Source: Acheta domesticus (taxonomy: Eukaryota; Arthropoda; Insecta; Orthoptera; Gryllidae). Taken from it: DNA of 64,000 bases. Below are positions 10,641-22,664 of the stretch, in pieces. The position numbers were made by a program, and so were the translations under genes. Below the pieces are notes generated by a model. That model made no database searches. It worked only from the letters and a program-made list of their open reading frames with translations, and was not told the DNA's origin. Position 1 is the first letter of the stretch. The number at the start of each line of letters is the position of its first letter. Location of the stretch: NCBI GenBank assembly GCA_031308135.1, contig JAHLJT010003656.1, positions 74,574,698-74,638,697 on the forward strand, given 5' to 3'.

Positions 10641-12975
10641 CTTGCTTCGGGTTGCGAAGTATGAGAAAGCGCGTGTTCTAGAGGTTATTTTGAGGTAGAG
10701 AAGATGAGTTATTTTGAGGTGGGCGGAGGTTGGTTGGTCATATGAGTGGGAGAAATGAGAGTTTGCGCACCTGATGCGACAACGTATGCGCGTAGGGTCA
10801 GCCAGCTGCAGGTGTCGATCTTCTTTTGCTTGAGAGATTGCGGGTCTTTGTTAGGTTTACAGAAAATTTACCACCCGTTATTTTCTTAAGAACAATTAAC
10901 TGAATGCGTGAAAGAAGTTAAAAGAAATTCCATATTATTATAAAAAGAAACGTATATCTTGATTTGAGAATTTTGATTCACATAACATTTGAAAGCAGTT
11001 AAAGAATAACATTACCTACTACTTGTCAGCAATGCTTCACAGATATTGCGTGAGTTAATTGTTGAGAAGATTTAAAAGAACAGTTTGGTTTTGTAAATAA
11101 AATGTTCTAACAAAAATAGCAATTAATAACATCATCAGTACACAAAATAGTGTTATACCGGCATATGTATTCCACTTCTTGTGCACATACTGCAGAAAGG
11201 AACTTTAGAATATATGAGTATAGAAGATAAATTTTGTCATAAAAGATACATTTCACTTATAATAAATTCAAGAGTCAGAATAAAGTTACGTGTTGCCAAT
11301 TCCAGCAAGGTAGCGAAGGTGATTAAAATGTTTGCACATGCAAACAATAGGACTTCTACGAGATAAATAAAACATGGATGACACGAAGGATATTTTCAGA
11401 ATGTATATGACAAATCTCGGTATTTACCTATGCTTTCTAAAAAATACTTACAAAACATGTAAACAATAAAGCTAATCATATAATTCTTGAGGCATAATAA
11501 AATTGTTATTGAAACTCGATTTCCCTGTTACGGGTGGAATCTCGAGTATTAACAAGCACTACATTAGCATCGTCAAGGTACTCAGCAAAAAACGACAAGT
11601 GATGCTTAATATTTCTCTACAAACCAGGTAGTCTTTTCTACATATCTGCCACCTCCCTTTACCATTTCCTGTGTTACATTTTTTATGATAAAGTAAGTGA
11701 TTGTGACCTTGTTAGTAATTCCACTAACCTCGTTTCCCTGGAGCACAAAAGAGAAATACTCCCGCAATGACACGATTTTACACTTTCCATAATTTTGGAC
11801 TACGTTATAAAAACAAAGTTATCCTCTTGGAAACACTTCTACTACAGGACGATTTTCTGAAGTTTCTGTCGAGTCTTTAACTTTTCTTTTAATCCGGAAA
11901 GAAGCGACTGCAGGCAGCAGCTTCCGGCTAATGGCCCATGAAGAAGGGAGTCGATAGGGGCGATTGCTGCGGCCGATTCTCGCGAGCTCAATGAATCGAC
12001 CGCGCCCGCACTGCTTCATCGGATTACGAAGCGGATGGGACCGGGGGCGGGGATGGGGGCGGGAGACAGATCGAAGTACAGTTCGCGGAAGCTCGTTCCC
12101 GTAAGCCAGGCTTCACTCTTACGATCTTTCGAAATTACGAAGGAGGAGATTTCTTTTTAACGGGAGCCAGAATGGACAAAAATGATGAAAATATCATTCT
12201 TTTTACATTTTCCAAGCCAGAGGCCAAAAACTGGATGGAGATGCTCACCCCAGGCCATAAATAAATAGTTTAGAAAAAAATTAGTAGCTTAGCATGTACT
12301 CGTCTTCTGACGGCGTTTTTCCCCCTTCAGGGTTTTTTTCCTCAGTCGTACTTTATGGTCTCCTTTCCGTGGGTTTAATGCGAAGAAGAGACCATTAGGA
12401 GTGAATGCCAGTATTCGGAAGGTTAGAATGCGGTAGGATGTAAATATTATAATGGTTTAAAGGCCTTCAGCCTAGCCACATAGTTAAAAAGAATTGAAAT
12501 TATATATAAATGTGTTATAATTATCTATTAAATAAAAAAATAAATTTTTCAATCATTGAATTTATAGTTATCTGTGTTAAATAAGTCAAGTTTCATCTTA
12601 TTATGTCACCTCTAAGTATTTATTTTAAATTTTGAGATATATGTGACCTGGAAGTGGGCGTGACTATTTTGATACATCTTGGGTGGTTCTTGAACGTTTC
12701 TTTCCCTTTGCTTTCCTTGTGAGAAATGCTTAACAGTTCCCTTTCTGGTGTTGGACACTACTGTTTCAGGTAACAAATAAGGGTTTAATAGCGTCAAAAT
12801 ATCGGCATGTTTGTGTTTACATTACCTGGCCCAGCATGTGGACCAGGAATGAAATTTTATGATTTCAAAAACTAGTAAAATTTAAATAAAACGACTCCGT
12901 TAAAATACTTATCAATAATTTTTCTATACTCATAAAATTTAAAGTTTGTAAATTAAATACCTTCTGAGAAAATGT
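10641..12975. other. AT-rich sequence without recognisable genes
   Basis: Positions 11860-12120 form a short CpG-richer block. I see no coding homology. Confidence 0.4.
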
Positions 12976-13392
12976 TCTACATTGGCGAGAAATGCTATTT
13001 CGACTCCCCTAAGTTGGATTATACTACGAGTACTCATTTGCAATAAAATTCACGTAGTAGTATATTTCACGACAAAGTGATATATTTAAATTGCTAAGGA
13101 TTTTCGTTTAAAACTCATTTAAGTTTTCTACTCAACTAAAAACATTTTCCCTTACGTTATGTTCCTTACATTAATGTAAGGCAGTGTAATGTAATGTGAA
13201 ATGTTCCTTACATTAACATTGGCGAGATATGTTATTTCGGCTCCCCTAAGTTGGATTGTACTATGAGTACTCACTTATTATAAGGCTCTCGTAGTAGTTT
13301 AGTTCATGACAAATTTATATATTTAAATTGCTAAGGGTTTTCGTTTAAAAATCGTTTAATTTTTCTACTCAACTAAAAACATTTCTAATTTT
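12976..13392 (+). repeat. Two-copy direct repeat, offset about 237 bp
   Basis: A block starting ATTGGCGAGAAATGCTATTT at 12981 recurs at about 13218 as ATTGGCGAGATATGTTATTT. Both continue through CCCCTAAGTTGGATT, a GAGTACTCA motif, TATATTTAAATTGCTAAGG and TTTCTACTCAACTAAAAACA. The copies are diverged, so the duplication is old or conserved only in part. Confidence 0.75.
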
Positions 13393-13794
13393 CTTTCAAA
13401 TGAAAGATTGCGCATCCTATATATGTTATCACTAGACTTCGGAATTTTAGGCACAAAATAGGTTTAATTTAGGCACCAAAAATAGGCAAGAAAATTGACA
13501 TTTTAGGCATTTAAAATGGGTTACAAAATGTCCTAAGCCAGGCAAAAAAGACATGAAAAAGTTATGTTTCTGGCATCTAGAACTGATCCCAAAAGGATTA
13601 AATTGGGCAATTTTTATTATGCCCGAAAAAAGTATTGTTACATTTATGAGAGATACTACACGCATATTTTATGCACCTTCATAATTAACAGTATTGTATA
13701 TAATCAATATTTTCTCTACATTTTCTACAATAAGGCTGTCTTATCTGCTAAATTAAATTTGAAGGCTGAAAATGAACTTTTCACTGACACATAT

Positions 13795-14088
13795 TGATAG
13801 GAACAATCGCCTTTTAGAGGAAGAAAAGATCATGTGCGGTCCGTGGCCGTTTGTTAGGGAACTATTTCAGCATTCGCTTTGTATTGATCGGAAAAACCCA
13901 AGAAACTTCCGATCAGAGCAGCCGGCCGCTAGAATTCTCCTCCAGACAGCGGCTTACTACGACCTAGCGAGTGTCGACAATGTTGCTATTGTTGAGACTC
14001 AAACCCTAAAATATCCCGGTCAGAATCACTGGATGCAGAGTCACTGACATCAGTGGAAGTCCTGAGCCACCTCAGGCGGCACTGATTT
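13795..14088 (-). repeat. Family-A repeat, minus-strand copy
   Basis: The reverse complement contains AGGTGGCTCAGGACTTCCAC, GGAGGAGAATTCTAGCGGCC, GGCTGCTCTGATCGGAAGT and CTAACAAACGGCCACGGACC, in family-A order. The 3' half of the element is missing. Confidence 0.8.
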
Positions 14089-14139
14089 CGGGAGGACCGT
14101 TACCTGCTGTTAAGGAGCAGCCTAGACACTTATTAGCGT

Positions 14140-15120
14140 CTGCTCCATGCCCTGCGAGGATGAACAGAGGTAATGCGAGGGCGAACGGAAGCGAGAAGGG
14201 AAAAGTGGATATGGAGGGCGCAGAAGAGAAGTGGACAAGGAAAGGAGTTCCATGGGATGTGACGAGAGAGAGAGAGAGGAGTAGTAGCGAGTGGCTGGAA
14301 GTCGGACATAGGTGAAGCAGAAAATGGTAAATTCGCAGCGTAATGAGGAGCGGTGAGGAAGAAAAGGGCGAGAAAGGGGAGGAGAAAGAGGACGAGAAAG
14401 AATAGGGCAAGAAAGAGGACGAGAAAGAGGAGGAGGACGAGAAGAACGAGAGAGAGAAGAACGAGGAACAGAAGGAGGAGGAACAGACGAAGGAGGAACA
14501 GAAGGAGAAGGAAGAGAAGGTCGAAGAACAGAAGAACGAGGAACAGAAGGACGAGCAACAGATGCATGAGGAAGAGGACGAGGAAGAGATGGGTGCGGAA
14601 GAGGACGGGGAAGTATGGCAGAAGGGTTGTGAATGCAGGACAGCGCGAAGAGAAACACAATTGCGGGCTAAGTCAGGGTGAAGCGCAAGGCGAAGAGGTA
14701 AGGCGAGTAGGACGGGGCGGGGAACGGGCAGCGGCAACAGCAGCAGCAGCAGCAGCCGGAGCAGCAGCGCGGAGGAGCTGGAGGAAAGTGGATCCAGGCG
14801 GCGCGGGCGGCGTGACGGAGGGGCGCTTCGGAGGAGGGAAAAATCGTGTAATTCCGGCTGCCATCTGGGGAAGATCAGGCGATCCGCTGCGAGTTGAATG
14901 CGCTGCCGTTTAGTTCCGCCCAACTGCCACGCGAGTTATTCGCTTTTGTTGAGAGTCCGGCGTCGCTGGGATGGGGGGTGAGTAGACGAAGTATAAAGAG
15001 AGAGAGAGAGAGGGAGAGAGAGGTCTGGAGAAGGCGCCTGAATGAAGAGTGCAGCCCGCAAAGGAAAAGCGCCAAATATTCCTGTATATGCGGGGTGCCC
15101 CTAATATAGGCCGCTTACTT
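14140..15120 (+). repeat. Purine-rich (GA/GAA/GGA) tract
   Basis: The plus strand is overwhelmingly purine from about 14350 to 14600 (AGAACGAGGAACAGAAGGAG-like units), with (GA)n at 14261-14278 and near 14998-15022. A CAG/CGG-rich segment lies at 14730-14780. The Ser/Leu-rich 283-codon minus frame and the Arg-rich 186-codon plus frame arise from this composition and are not called as genes. Confidence 0.7.
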
Positions 15121-15239
15121 GTGAGGCGCAAAACATGGCCGGAAAACATGACAACAATTTGTTATTAGCATTCGGAACGTTGCTGTTTTAGCACCTAAGA
15201 ATGATTAGTGTTACCAATTATGATTTTATGATAATATTG

Positions 15240-15243
15240 ACAC

Positions 15244-15298
<55 letters not shown>

Positions 15299-15300
15299 TT
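15240..15300 (+). repeat. (TAA)n microsatellite
   Basis: About 18 uninterrupted trinucleotides. The same microsatellite ends each R2/R4-like LINE copy just downstream, so this may be the tail of a further, unrecognised copy. Confidence 0.9.
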
Positions 15301-15560
15301 TTCAAGACAATGTAGTCGAAAATAAAGATCACAAAAACTACATAGCAAATGAAGTAATTGAAAATGAGAATTGCGAGATTTGTGCAGCAAGAAAGAGGAA
15401 CATGGACATGTAATATTTCGATGCTCTGTTCTAGGATCCCAAGCAATACGTGAGTCGTTGCATAATCCACCAAGTCCTAACAATGATGAGTTAAGACAAA
15501 AACCAACATTACCAGTACAAACCTGAAGGTGTACTAGAAAAGTCGACGAGAAAACTGTCT
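15301..15560 (+). pseudogene. Possible LINE zinc-knuckle remnant
   Basis: Shifting frames give a C-E-I-C pair followed by a His and a Cys in the spacing seen near the C-termini of many LINE proteins. The segment follows a (TAA)n run and precedes clear LINE copies. The evidence is weak: it needs a frameshift and no other motif supports it. Confidence 0.25.
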
Positions 15561-15984
15561 GAGAGAGTGCCACACACTGAAATTACCACTACACCACACA
15601 TTTCCACATAATAGACCGGACACAGTACTACTGAACAAGAAAATAAAAAACCCTTTATGATAGACCCTGCTGTATTTCTTTTCACAACTTAAAAAAACAA
15701 CACTGAAGTAAAGACCGAAAAGTACTATTGGATAGCAGAGGGAATAACAGCTATACGGAAACTGCATGAAGTGAGCCCTAGGGATTTTACTGTAATCCTT
15801 GTTTTAAGTTAGGACTAAATGGAAGGCTGTAAGGCGAAATGCAGAGAACAGTAATAGTCTTAAATATTACGGATGATCATTTGTTTGTACGCCAGTGGGT
15901 CACCTGTCAGCTGACTTTACCAGAGTAAATTTAGTTGCATAAATAATAATAATAATAATGATAATAATGATAATAATAATAATC

Positions 15985-16075
15985 CTACTCCTTAGGTGAC
16001 TGGTTGCAGTCTGGAGTGGATTTGATATTCAGACAACTCAACAGCTTTAGTCGTGATATAGAGGAATAATAATGC
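15985..16075 (+). mobile_element. R2/R4-like LINE, 3'-end fragment (copy i)
   Basis: CTCCTTAGGTGACTGGTTGC through TTTAGTCGTGATATAGAGGAATAATAATG matches the 3' end of the longer copy at 18330-18415. Only about 85 bp remain, consistent with severe 5' truncation. It is preceded by (TAA)n-type repeats at 15943-15985. Confidence 0.75.
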
Positions 16076-16572
16076 CCAAGTTTTGGGCACTCGAAGTTCC
16101 AAACACATTCCCCAAGTACTACGAACACTCACCACCGCGGCAAAGAAACTGCATATTGTTATCCGGAATTTGGAGATAAAATCGTGTCTACTTGTAGATG
16201 TTGCTGTGCCTAGCGAACAAAACCTCGTAAGCAAGGAGGCAGAGAAACGTCTTAATACAAGTTTGTAAATCAAGATCAGCCGAATGTAGAGCGTAAAAGC
16301 ACAGGTCGCACCGATAGTCATCGGAGCTCTGGAACTTGATTCGCAAAATTTGTCTAACTTGGCTCTTACAGGTAATTCAAAAGGCTGGGAAGTGCAAGAA
16401 ATCGCTTTATTTGGAACAGCCCCTTTTTGCCCAAAGTATTCTAGGGTTACCGATAGTCCCTAAATTTGCTCGTTAGGAAGCAGGTTGAAACCCGAAGAAG
16501 ATATTATAATCAACCGACTCATCACATCTTTAGTCGTGAATTAGAGAATTAATAATAATAATAATATTAATG

Positions 16573-16608
<36 letters not shown>
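16076..16608 (+). mobile_element. R2/R4-like LINE, 5'-truncated copy ii
   Basis: It begins inside the endonuclease region (CACTCGAAGTTCC...TACGAACACTCACC), exactly parallel to 17878-17925 in copy iii, with an internal deletion after it. It retains the [10 protein letters not shown] segment of a restriction-like endonuclease and the family 3' UTR (TTTAGTCGTGAATTAGAG), and ends in (TAA)n at 16546-16608. Stops and frameshifts make it dead. Confidence 0.75.
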
Positions 16609-16609
<1 letters not shown>

Positions 16610-16639
16610 TAAAAACAGCCGAAAGGAGGCCGTAGAAAC

Positions 16640-17584
16640 CAGAAGAATTCAGATAAACAGAGGTATTTTTCAAGGAGACTCACTATTCCCTCTGCTGTTT
16701 TGTTATAGTTTAATCCCACTATCTAGACAGTTGTCGCAATCTGACTTTGGTTACACGCTCCATGGTGATGAAAGGCCTGTATCACATTTTACATGGATGA
16801 TCTTAAAGTGTTTGCTAAGAATGAAGCGATTCTCTCCCAAATGCTGTTTGTCGTGAATGACTTCAGCAATGACATCTGCATGAAGTTTGGTCTTGACAAG
16901 TGTGCAAAAATCAATTTAAAAAGAAGCAAACTGACAACGTCAGAGAGCATTGGAGTTGATACGCACACTGTGATTCACGATCTTGAGCCAGGTAAAACCT
17001 ACAAATATCTGGAAATTGAAGAATGTGAGACCATCTCGAACGAAACAATGAAAGAGAGAATCCGCAGGGAGTCTTACAGAAGAGTGAGATTGGTCCTGCA
17101 GTCCGCTCTGAATTCCAGGAATAAAATATTAGCAATAGGTAGTTTGGCGATGCCTGTAGCCAAATACAGGTTGGGACTAGTAGACTGGACTGAGCAAGAA
17201 ATTCGATTCATGAATCGAAAAACCAGAAAACTGCTAACAATGCATCATGTCGCCCACCCTCGAGCTGATGTACATAGACGTTATGTGTCACGTAAGGAAG
17301 GAGGAAGAGGCCTCAGACAAATTGAGGCCTTCTGGCACAACGTCGGGATGGGAAAGTATGTAGTCAGCCATCAAGATGACCCTCTAACGATGCAGGTCAT
17401 GAAATCTGACCGAAGAATGGGAAAGAGAGGCATTGTTAGTGTAGCAAAAAGCATTGCAAAGAAAACTAGGCAAGACACGTCAAATAATACAGACACTGAA
17501 CTTCTGATGCTGCTAAACATGAAGTGTGAGACAAAAAATGTTAAAGAAATCGTGGAGAGAGACCACTCCACGGACAATATTTGA
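16640..17584 (+). pseudogene. Reverse transcriptase remnant of R2/R4-like LINE
   Basis: The first part reads G-I-F-Q-G-D-S-L-F-P-L-L-F-C, the RT motif before the catalytic site. It is followed by W-M-D-D-L-K at about 16790, the catalytic Y/F-x-D-D position with Tyr replaced by Trp. From 16793 the frame stays open for 263 codons. This holds the thumb and downstream region with K-T-Y-K-Y-L-E-I-E-E, W-T-E-Q-E-I-R-F-M-N-R-K-T-R-K-L-L-T-M-H and S-R-K-E-G-G-R-G-L, all typical of this LINE group. The 5' part (fingers, ORF start) is missing and the catalytic region is in a different frame from its upstream part, so the protein cannot be made intact. Confidence 0.8.
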
Positions 17585-17639
17585 AACGAATGGACAGAGC
17601 ACAGATCAATGAAGATCAATAATTTATGTGGCTTAAAAG

Positions 17640-18200
17640 GGGAAGAATGAAGCCAGAATTGGAAGCACTTGTAATAGCTGCCTAAGATCAGGCGTTGAGA
17701 ACACGACATTATGATAAAGCGATTCTCAAAATTTCCCAAGATGATAAATGCCGCATTTGTTAGGACACGTAGAAACCATTGATCAAATTGTCTCAGCTTG
17801 TCCAATGCTAGCAAAGACAGAATACTTGAAAAGACACGACAGGGTGTGTAGCTACCTCCACTGGCAGATCTGTACCGCCCTCGAAGTTCTTAACACACGC
17901 CCCAAGTGGTACGAACACTCACCAAAACCGGTGACGTCTGTTGGATTGTGTACGATATTGTACGACCAACAAATTCAAACTGATCGCACGATAGCGGCAA
18001 ACAAACCAGATTTAGTGACCCGGGATTTGGAGAAAAAAATCGTGTTTACTTGTCGATGTTGCTGTACCTTGCGATCAAAACGTCGTTACCAAGGAGGCAG
18101 AGAAACGTCTTAAATACAAGAGTTTGGAAATCGAGATCAGCCGAATGTGGGGCGTAAAAGCACAGGTCGTCCCGATAGTAATCGGAGCTCCACGATTCGT
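17640..18200 (+). pseudogene. Restriction-like endonuclease remnant of the same LINE
   Basis: The frame beginning near 17748 reads H-V-E-T-I-D-Q-I-V-S-A-C-P-M-L-A-K-T-E-Y-L. It then passes through W-Y-E-H-S-P-K-P and [18 protein letters not shown]. This is the finger and PD-(D/E)XK region that in R2-group elements nicks the target DNA. The next catalytic segment is frameshifted here; copy ii keeps it as L-L-V-D-V-A-V-P-S. It follows the RT pseudogene by 55 bp and was once the same open frame. Confidence 0.75.
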
Positions 18201-18544
18201 TCCGCAAACTTTGTGTCAGAACTTGTAAGGTAATTCAAAAGACTGGGAAGTGCAAGAAATTGCTTTATTTGGAACAGCCCACATTTTGCGCAAAGTATTG
18301 TAGAAGCACCGGCAGTCCCTAGATCTGCTCCTTGGGTAGCTGGTTGCAACCTGGAGTAGGTTTTATATTCAGCCGACACATGGCATCTTTAGTCGTGATA
18401 TAGAGGAAAAATAATGTTAATAATAGTAGTAATGTGTTCATAGCAATAATATGTTATACTTGTTGGTCCCGTGGTCCTTTCTTCAATTGATTTCCAAAAA
18501 TAATGCTGTTTTTACGAGGTTCTGGACTGCTACATTTTCTCACG

Positions 18545-18880
18545 TGTGTTCCGTCCGCTCGGGAGCGAGTGGTTTTGCCCAGGCGCCCCGTGCGCCTGGC
18601 AGGCCTGAGAGCCGAAGGAGGGGGCGGAGGCGGAAGGGGCCGCCACGGGTGCCTGCGCCGTGGGGGGTGGAGGCGGAGGCGGTGGCTGGCGGGGAAGGAG
18701 GGAGGGGAGGGGGAAGGGGCGACGGCGCATTCTTATCGCGCGCGCGCGTGCTCCTGACAGGAGCGTGACGCGTGCTCCCTCCCGCGCCCCCGGCCTCCCC
18801 TCACCTCGCACAAGCGCCGCCGCCGCCGCGCCGTGTGGCTCGGCCGGCAAGCTTCCAGCGGCGCGCCTCTCACAGCCTCC
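18545..18880. other. CpG island
   Basis: A GC- and CpG-dense segment with GGAGGCGGAGG-type runs and CGCGCGCGCG near 18737. It passes directly into the 160-bp minisatellite. No ORF resembling a known protein was found. Confidence 0.5.
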
Positions 18881-19900
18881 ACCGACGACGCCCGCGCCCT
18901 CGCTACTACCTCCGTCGCAGCGGCTGCCCTCGCTTGTGCTTCCGCCCCCACTAGTACCACCGCTTCCACAGCCACCATCGTCACCGCCTGCCCCTGTTAC
19001 TACTTTCGCCGCCAGTTCTGCAACCGCCACCACTAGCGCCACCGATGACGCGCGCGCCCTCGCTACTACCTCCGTCGCAGCGGCTGCCCTCGCTTGTGCT
19101 TCCGCCCCCACTAGTACCACCGCTTCCACAGCCACCATCGTCACCGCCTGCCCCTGTTACTACTTTCGCCGCCAGTTCTGCAACCGCCACCACTAGCGCC
19201 ACCGATGACGCGCGCGCCCTCGCTACTACCTCCGTCACAGCTGCTGCCCTCGCTTGTGCTTCCGCCGCCACTTGTACCACCTCTTCCACAACCACCAACG
19301 TCACCGCCATCGTCATCGCGCGCCCCTGTAACTACCTTCGTCACCATCAGCGCCACCGACGACGCCCGCGCTCTCACTGCTACCTCCGTCACAGCCACTG
19401 CCCTCGCTTGAGCTTCCGTTCCCTCTTATACTATCTCTTTCACAGCCATCATCGTCACCGAAATCGTCATCGCCCGACCCTGTTATTACCTTCGCCAACA
19501 GCTCTGCAACGTCTACAGTAACCGCCATTGACTGTGCCATCGCCATTGCTTCCGCCATAGCCCTCGCCACCACTTCTGCCTCGGCCACCGGTTGTGGTAC
19601 CGTCATATTTACTGCCATCGTCATCGCCATTACTACTGTCACTGTCACTGTCATCGCCACCACTATCATCAACGTCATCACCATCTCTATCGCTCCTGAC
19701 ACCGCCTTCGTCACCGCTACTACCTCTGCCTCCACTCCTGGTTCTTTCTCCGCCTCTGGTTCTTCTTCCGACACTGGTGCTGGCACCATTATGGCAAGTC
19801 TTTGCCACCCTCATCGCCACTGTCTCTGCCACCGACGCTGCCACCGAAGCTGCCACCGTCACCTCCGCTGACTCCGCCACCCTCGCGCGACCTTCTCCAA
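18881..19900 (+). repeat. 160-bp minisatellite grading into a degenerate CCACCG tract
   Basis: Units begin with ACCGAYGACG at 18881, 19041, 19201 and 19354. Units 1 and 2 are nearly identical (only about two differences seen), so that duplication is recent. Unit 3 is diverged and unit 4 shortened. The rest to 19900 is a looser array of CGTCACCGCC/CATCGCC motifs. Because 160 is not a multiple of three, the Ala/Thr-rich frames shift at each unit and are not a protein. Confidence 0.8.
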
Positions 19901-20139
19901 ACTGACAGCCATATTACTTGACTTCTTCCGATACACATTTCTTTTGTACAGTCGGTGAAAATATTGCGAGGTTTACATGTTAATATAACTTCTAAAAATA
20001 AATATTAAAAATATGTCTAAGTTTACCCATTCCAAATATATAATGATATCTTCACTCACAGTCATACCCTTGGGGATGGCTTGTCAGATAAAACACCTGT
20101 GTTAAAAAATAATTCTTCCTGACATAGCAATTGTCGTTG

Positions 20140-20450
20140 CCTTTTCAGCGACTCTGGCGAGTCCCGACGGTGGCGACTTTTTTACCCTAACTTTATAGCT
20201 AGAGTCGTTTGAAGAGGATTTCTAGCGACCGGCTGGTTTGGTCGGTATTGTTGTCGGTCGAGTTTGTTCGATCAATACCAGAGAATACCGGAGCGGGTAC
20301 GTCCAACGGTTACATAGATCTGTGATGGATCTCTCCATCCAATGGGGGGTACATCGTCACTGAGATAAACATTCACTATACTAACGGGACTAATGATCAC
20401 AGAAGTTGGCATGCCCAGTAACATAAACAAATCAATTACACCAAGTAATT
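20140..20450 (+). repeat. Family-A repeat, diverged copy
   Basis: TAGCTAGAGTCGTTTGAAGAGG, TTCTAGCGACCGGCTGG, GATCAATACCAGAGAATACC and CTAACGGGACTAATGATCAC occur in family-A order, with deletions between them. This is one of the more diverged copies. Confidence 0.6.
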
Positions 20451-22239
20451 TTCAATCATTTCGTGCGTAAATTGCTTGGCAATTGCGATTGTTAAGAGAT
20501 ATATATTTGTATATACATTCTAAAGCATACGTTGATGAGTGATACGCATATGTTTCGCTTTTCCGTGGAGTAAACATTGACGGCATTGCTTATATGAGCA
20601 CATAACAATGCATTTAATTAAACAGTAACTGGATGCTAAAGACGAATGACATTTTTACGTTGGTAGGTAGTCATTGACAGGACTGAAGGCTAAGTCAAGA
20701 TAGGTTTGTCAAGAAATAAAAAAAATCTGCAAAATATTTTGTAATAGTGGTAATGTTTATGACAGTTCATTAAATTAATATAATGTATCAAATTTAAAAC
20801 TTATTCTAAACGAATATTGGAAGTATATTAATAAATCCAGGTTTTACAGAACATTTCGTAAAATATGTAGTCAATATTATAAACCCACAGGTACTCTTAT
20901 ACTCAACACACATTATTTAACATAATGGCTGAAAGAGAATGTATTAAATTGTGAGCAAGAAGCATGGTGGTAATTTGTATTACTTTGAAGGAAAAAAATA
21001 GATGATGTTTTCTATCCTTTCAGTGTTACATACACTCTTGTATCCAATATTCATATGTATGAGTCGTCTGCAGAGGAAGTTTTACGAATATTTATTTTTA
21101 CGAATATGTTTATCGCAAAGAAGATATTAAATTCTATAACTAGGAAAAGCGAACATGCTGGAGGTAACTTGTTGTCCGACAAGTTACCTACCACTAAAGA
21201 AATCAAGTAACTGTCACCGCCAAACACACATTCCACTCACGAAAGTGCGATGCAATTTTCGAAACTGTTAGCATCTACCCGGAGAATGAGTGACACATAT
21301 GATGTTGATGTATGTAAGATTTCTCTCTGCATGATTTGAATGTGAATAATTGTACTAAATATGACAAATTTTGCACAAATTTTTCACAAGTAACACCATT
21401 TACTTTTTGTGAAAGACTAAACAACTGGTTGCTAATACAAGCGTTTTTTAACATGTTTATTTCCTGTTCAATTTTACCAGCGTGCATCAAAACTACATTG
21501 AAGCACCAAAACATCGAGTGCACTATTCCTCTTTCAACAAGTGATTACGTTTTCCTCAGCAAGTTTTCGTTCTAGTCATGTTCACACGAGGCCAATTGAT
21601 GAATCACAAACAATTTATTTATTTATCAACATTAAATTCATTATTTATTTATCAACGACGACTACTGTATAATACTGCAGTAAGTAGACTACTGTAAATA
21701 TTCACATAATTCATTGAAAAATCTTTCACACATTCATTCAACTTTGCACATGTTGAAATTCGGTTACATTTACTGTGCTAATGTATGAGCGACATCGTGC
21801 GTAATGTTTTCGAGGTTGGAGTGTATTTTTGCAGGTAAATGGAAGAACATTAATATCTCTACTGCAATCGATGGTGAACTTGTGTACCATTAAATTGACT
21901 TAATGGTTTTGTTAGTAGAATTCTATTGTAAATAAAATGTCGAATTTGTCCATCAAAAATCTTTAGAAACCTTCTTCTTCAAGAACCATTATGCTCTTTG
22001 ACAACAAAAGAATACATATGCAAGGAATACAATTTCATAATGCAACTATTAGACTGTTGGGTTCTCTAGAATAGCCTTCAGTTTAGACCATACACACTTT
22101 CAATTTTAATTTAGAACGTTTTGAATACCTCCCCCAGGGGACGCCGCCTTAAAGTAGCACTGTCAGTGCGGGCGGGGAGGTTTGAGTGCTCCAATGAGGC
22201 TGAGGGCTCACGCAGCGGGAGCACGGGTAATGAATAGCA
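20451..22239. other. AT-rich sequence without recognisable genes
   Basis: Nothing supported. Positions 22120-22240 become more GC-rich and may be the 5' flank or UTR of the LINE that follows. Confidence 0.35.
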
Positions 22240-22664
22240 TGCTACTGGTAGGGTCACCCATGCTGTACAGGTCTCAGCAGAGGAGTCAGACAGTGGCGTC
22301 CTACATCGACCCCTCACACCAATCCTCTTCCTTGTTTCCTGTCACTCCTATCCCTATGCTCCTTCCTCCGCAACTAGCGGTCCCTTTCCCGGATGGGGTA
22401 TTTCTTCCACTTACTTGTACCTCACCCGTCTCTCTGTTATCTGTGCTATTGGCTGCTCTAGGCCCCTTGTGTTTTTCGACCCCGACGCTATTAGGTTTCG
22501 AGGGCTAGGGAGTCATTCATTTTTTCACCTTCACTGTTCTTTGTCTTTCTTTCTAACTTCTTCTCTTTTCTTTTCATACGGGGAGGGGGGCGTCGAAGCC
22601 AGGTAAAGGCAACCTCCCTATGGCATGGGAAGCCTGAAGCAAAATCCCTTGGTCCTCCTGTACG

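Larger units (their letters stand above)
16609..18425 (+). mobile_element. R2/R4-like LINE, longest copy iii
   Basis: It starts in the reverse transcriptase domain and runs to the 3' UTR and an AT-rich tail with TAATAATAGTAGTAATG. The order is: RT motifs, thumb and C-terminal region (see the separate entry), a damaged C/H finger, restriction-like endonuclease, 3' UTR. The RT type and the PD-(D/E)XK-like endonuclease point to the R2/R4 group of non-LTR elements rather than the apurinic-endonuclease LINEs; the clade is inferred from remembered family patterns. Confidence 0.75.

Noticed and set aside
14072..14923. 283-codon Ser/Leu-rich minus frame and 186-codon Arg-rich plus frame
   Set aside because: Both are readings of a purine-rich simple tract on opposite strands; stops are rare there for compositional reasons.
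18881..19360. Repetitive Ala/Thr-rich protein
   Set aside because: The 160-bp unit is not a multiple of three, so each unit shifts frame.
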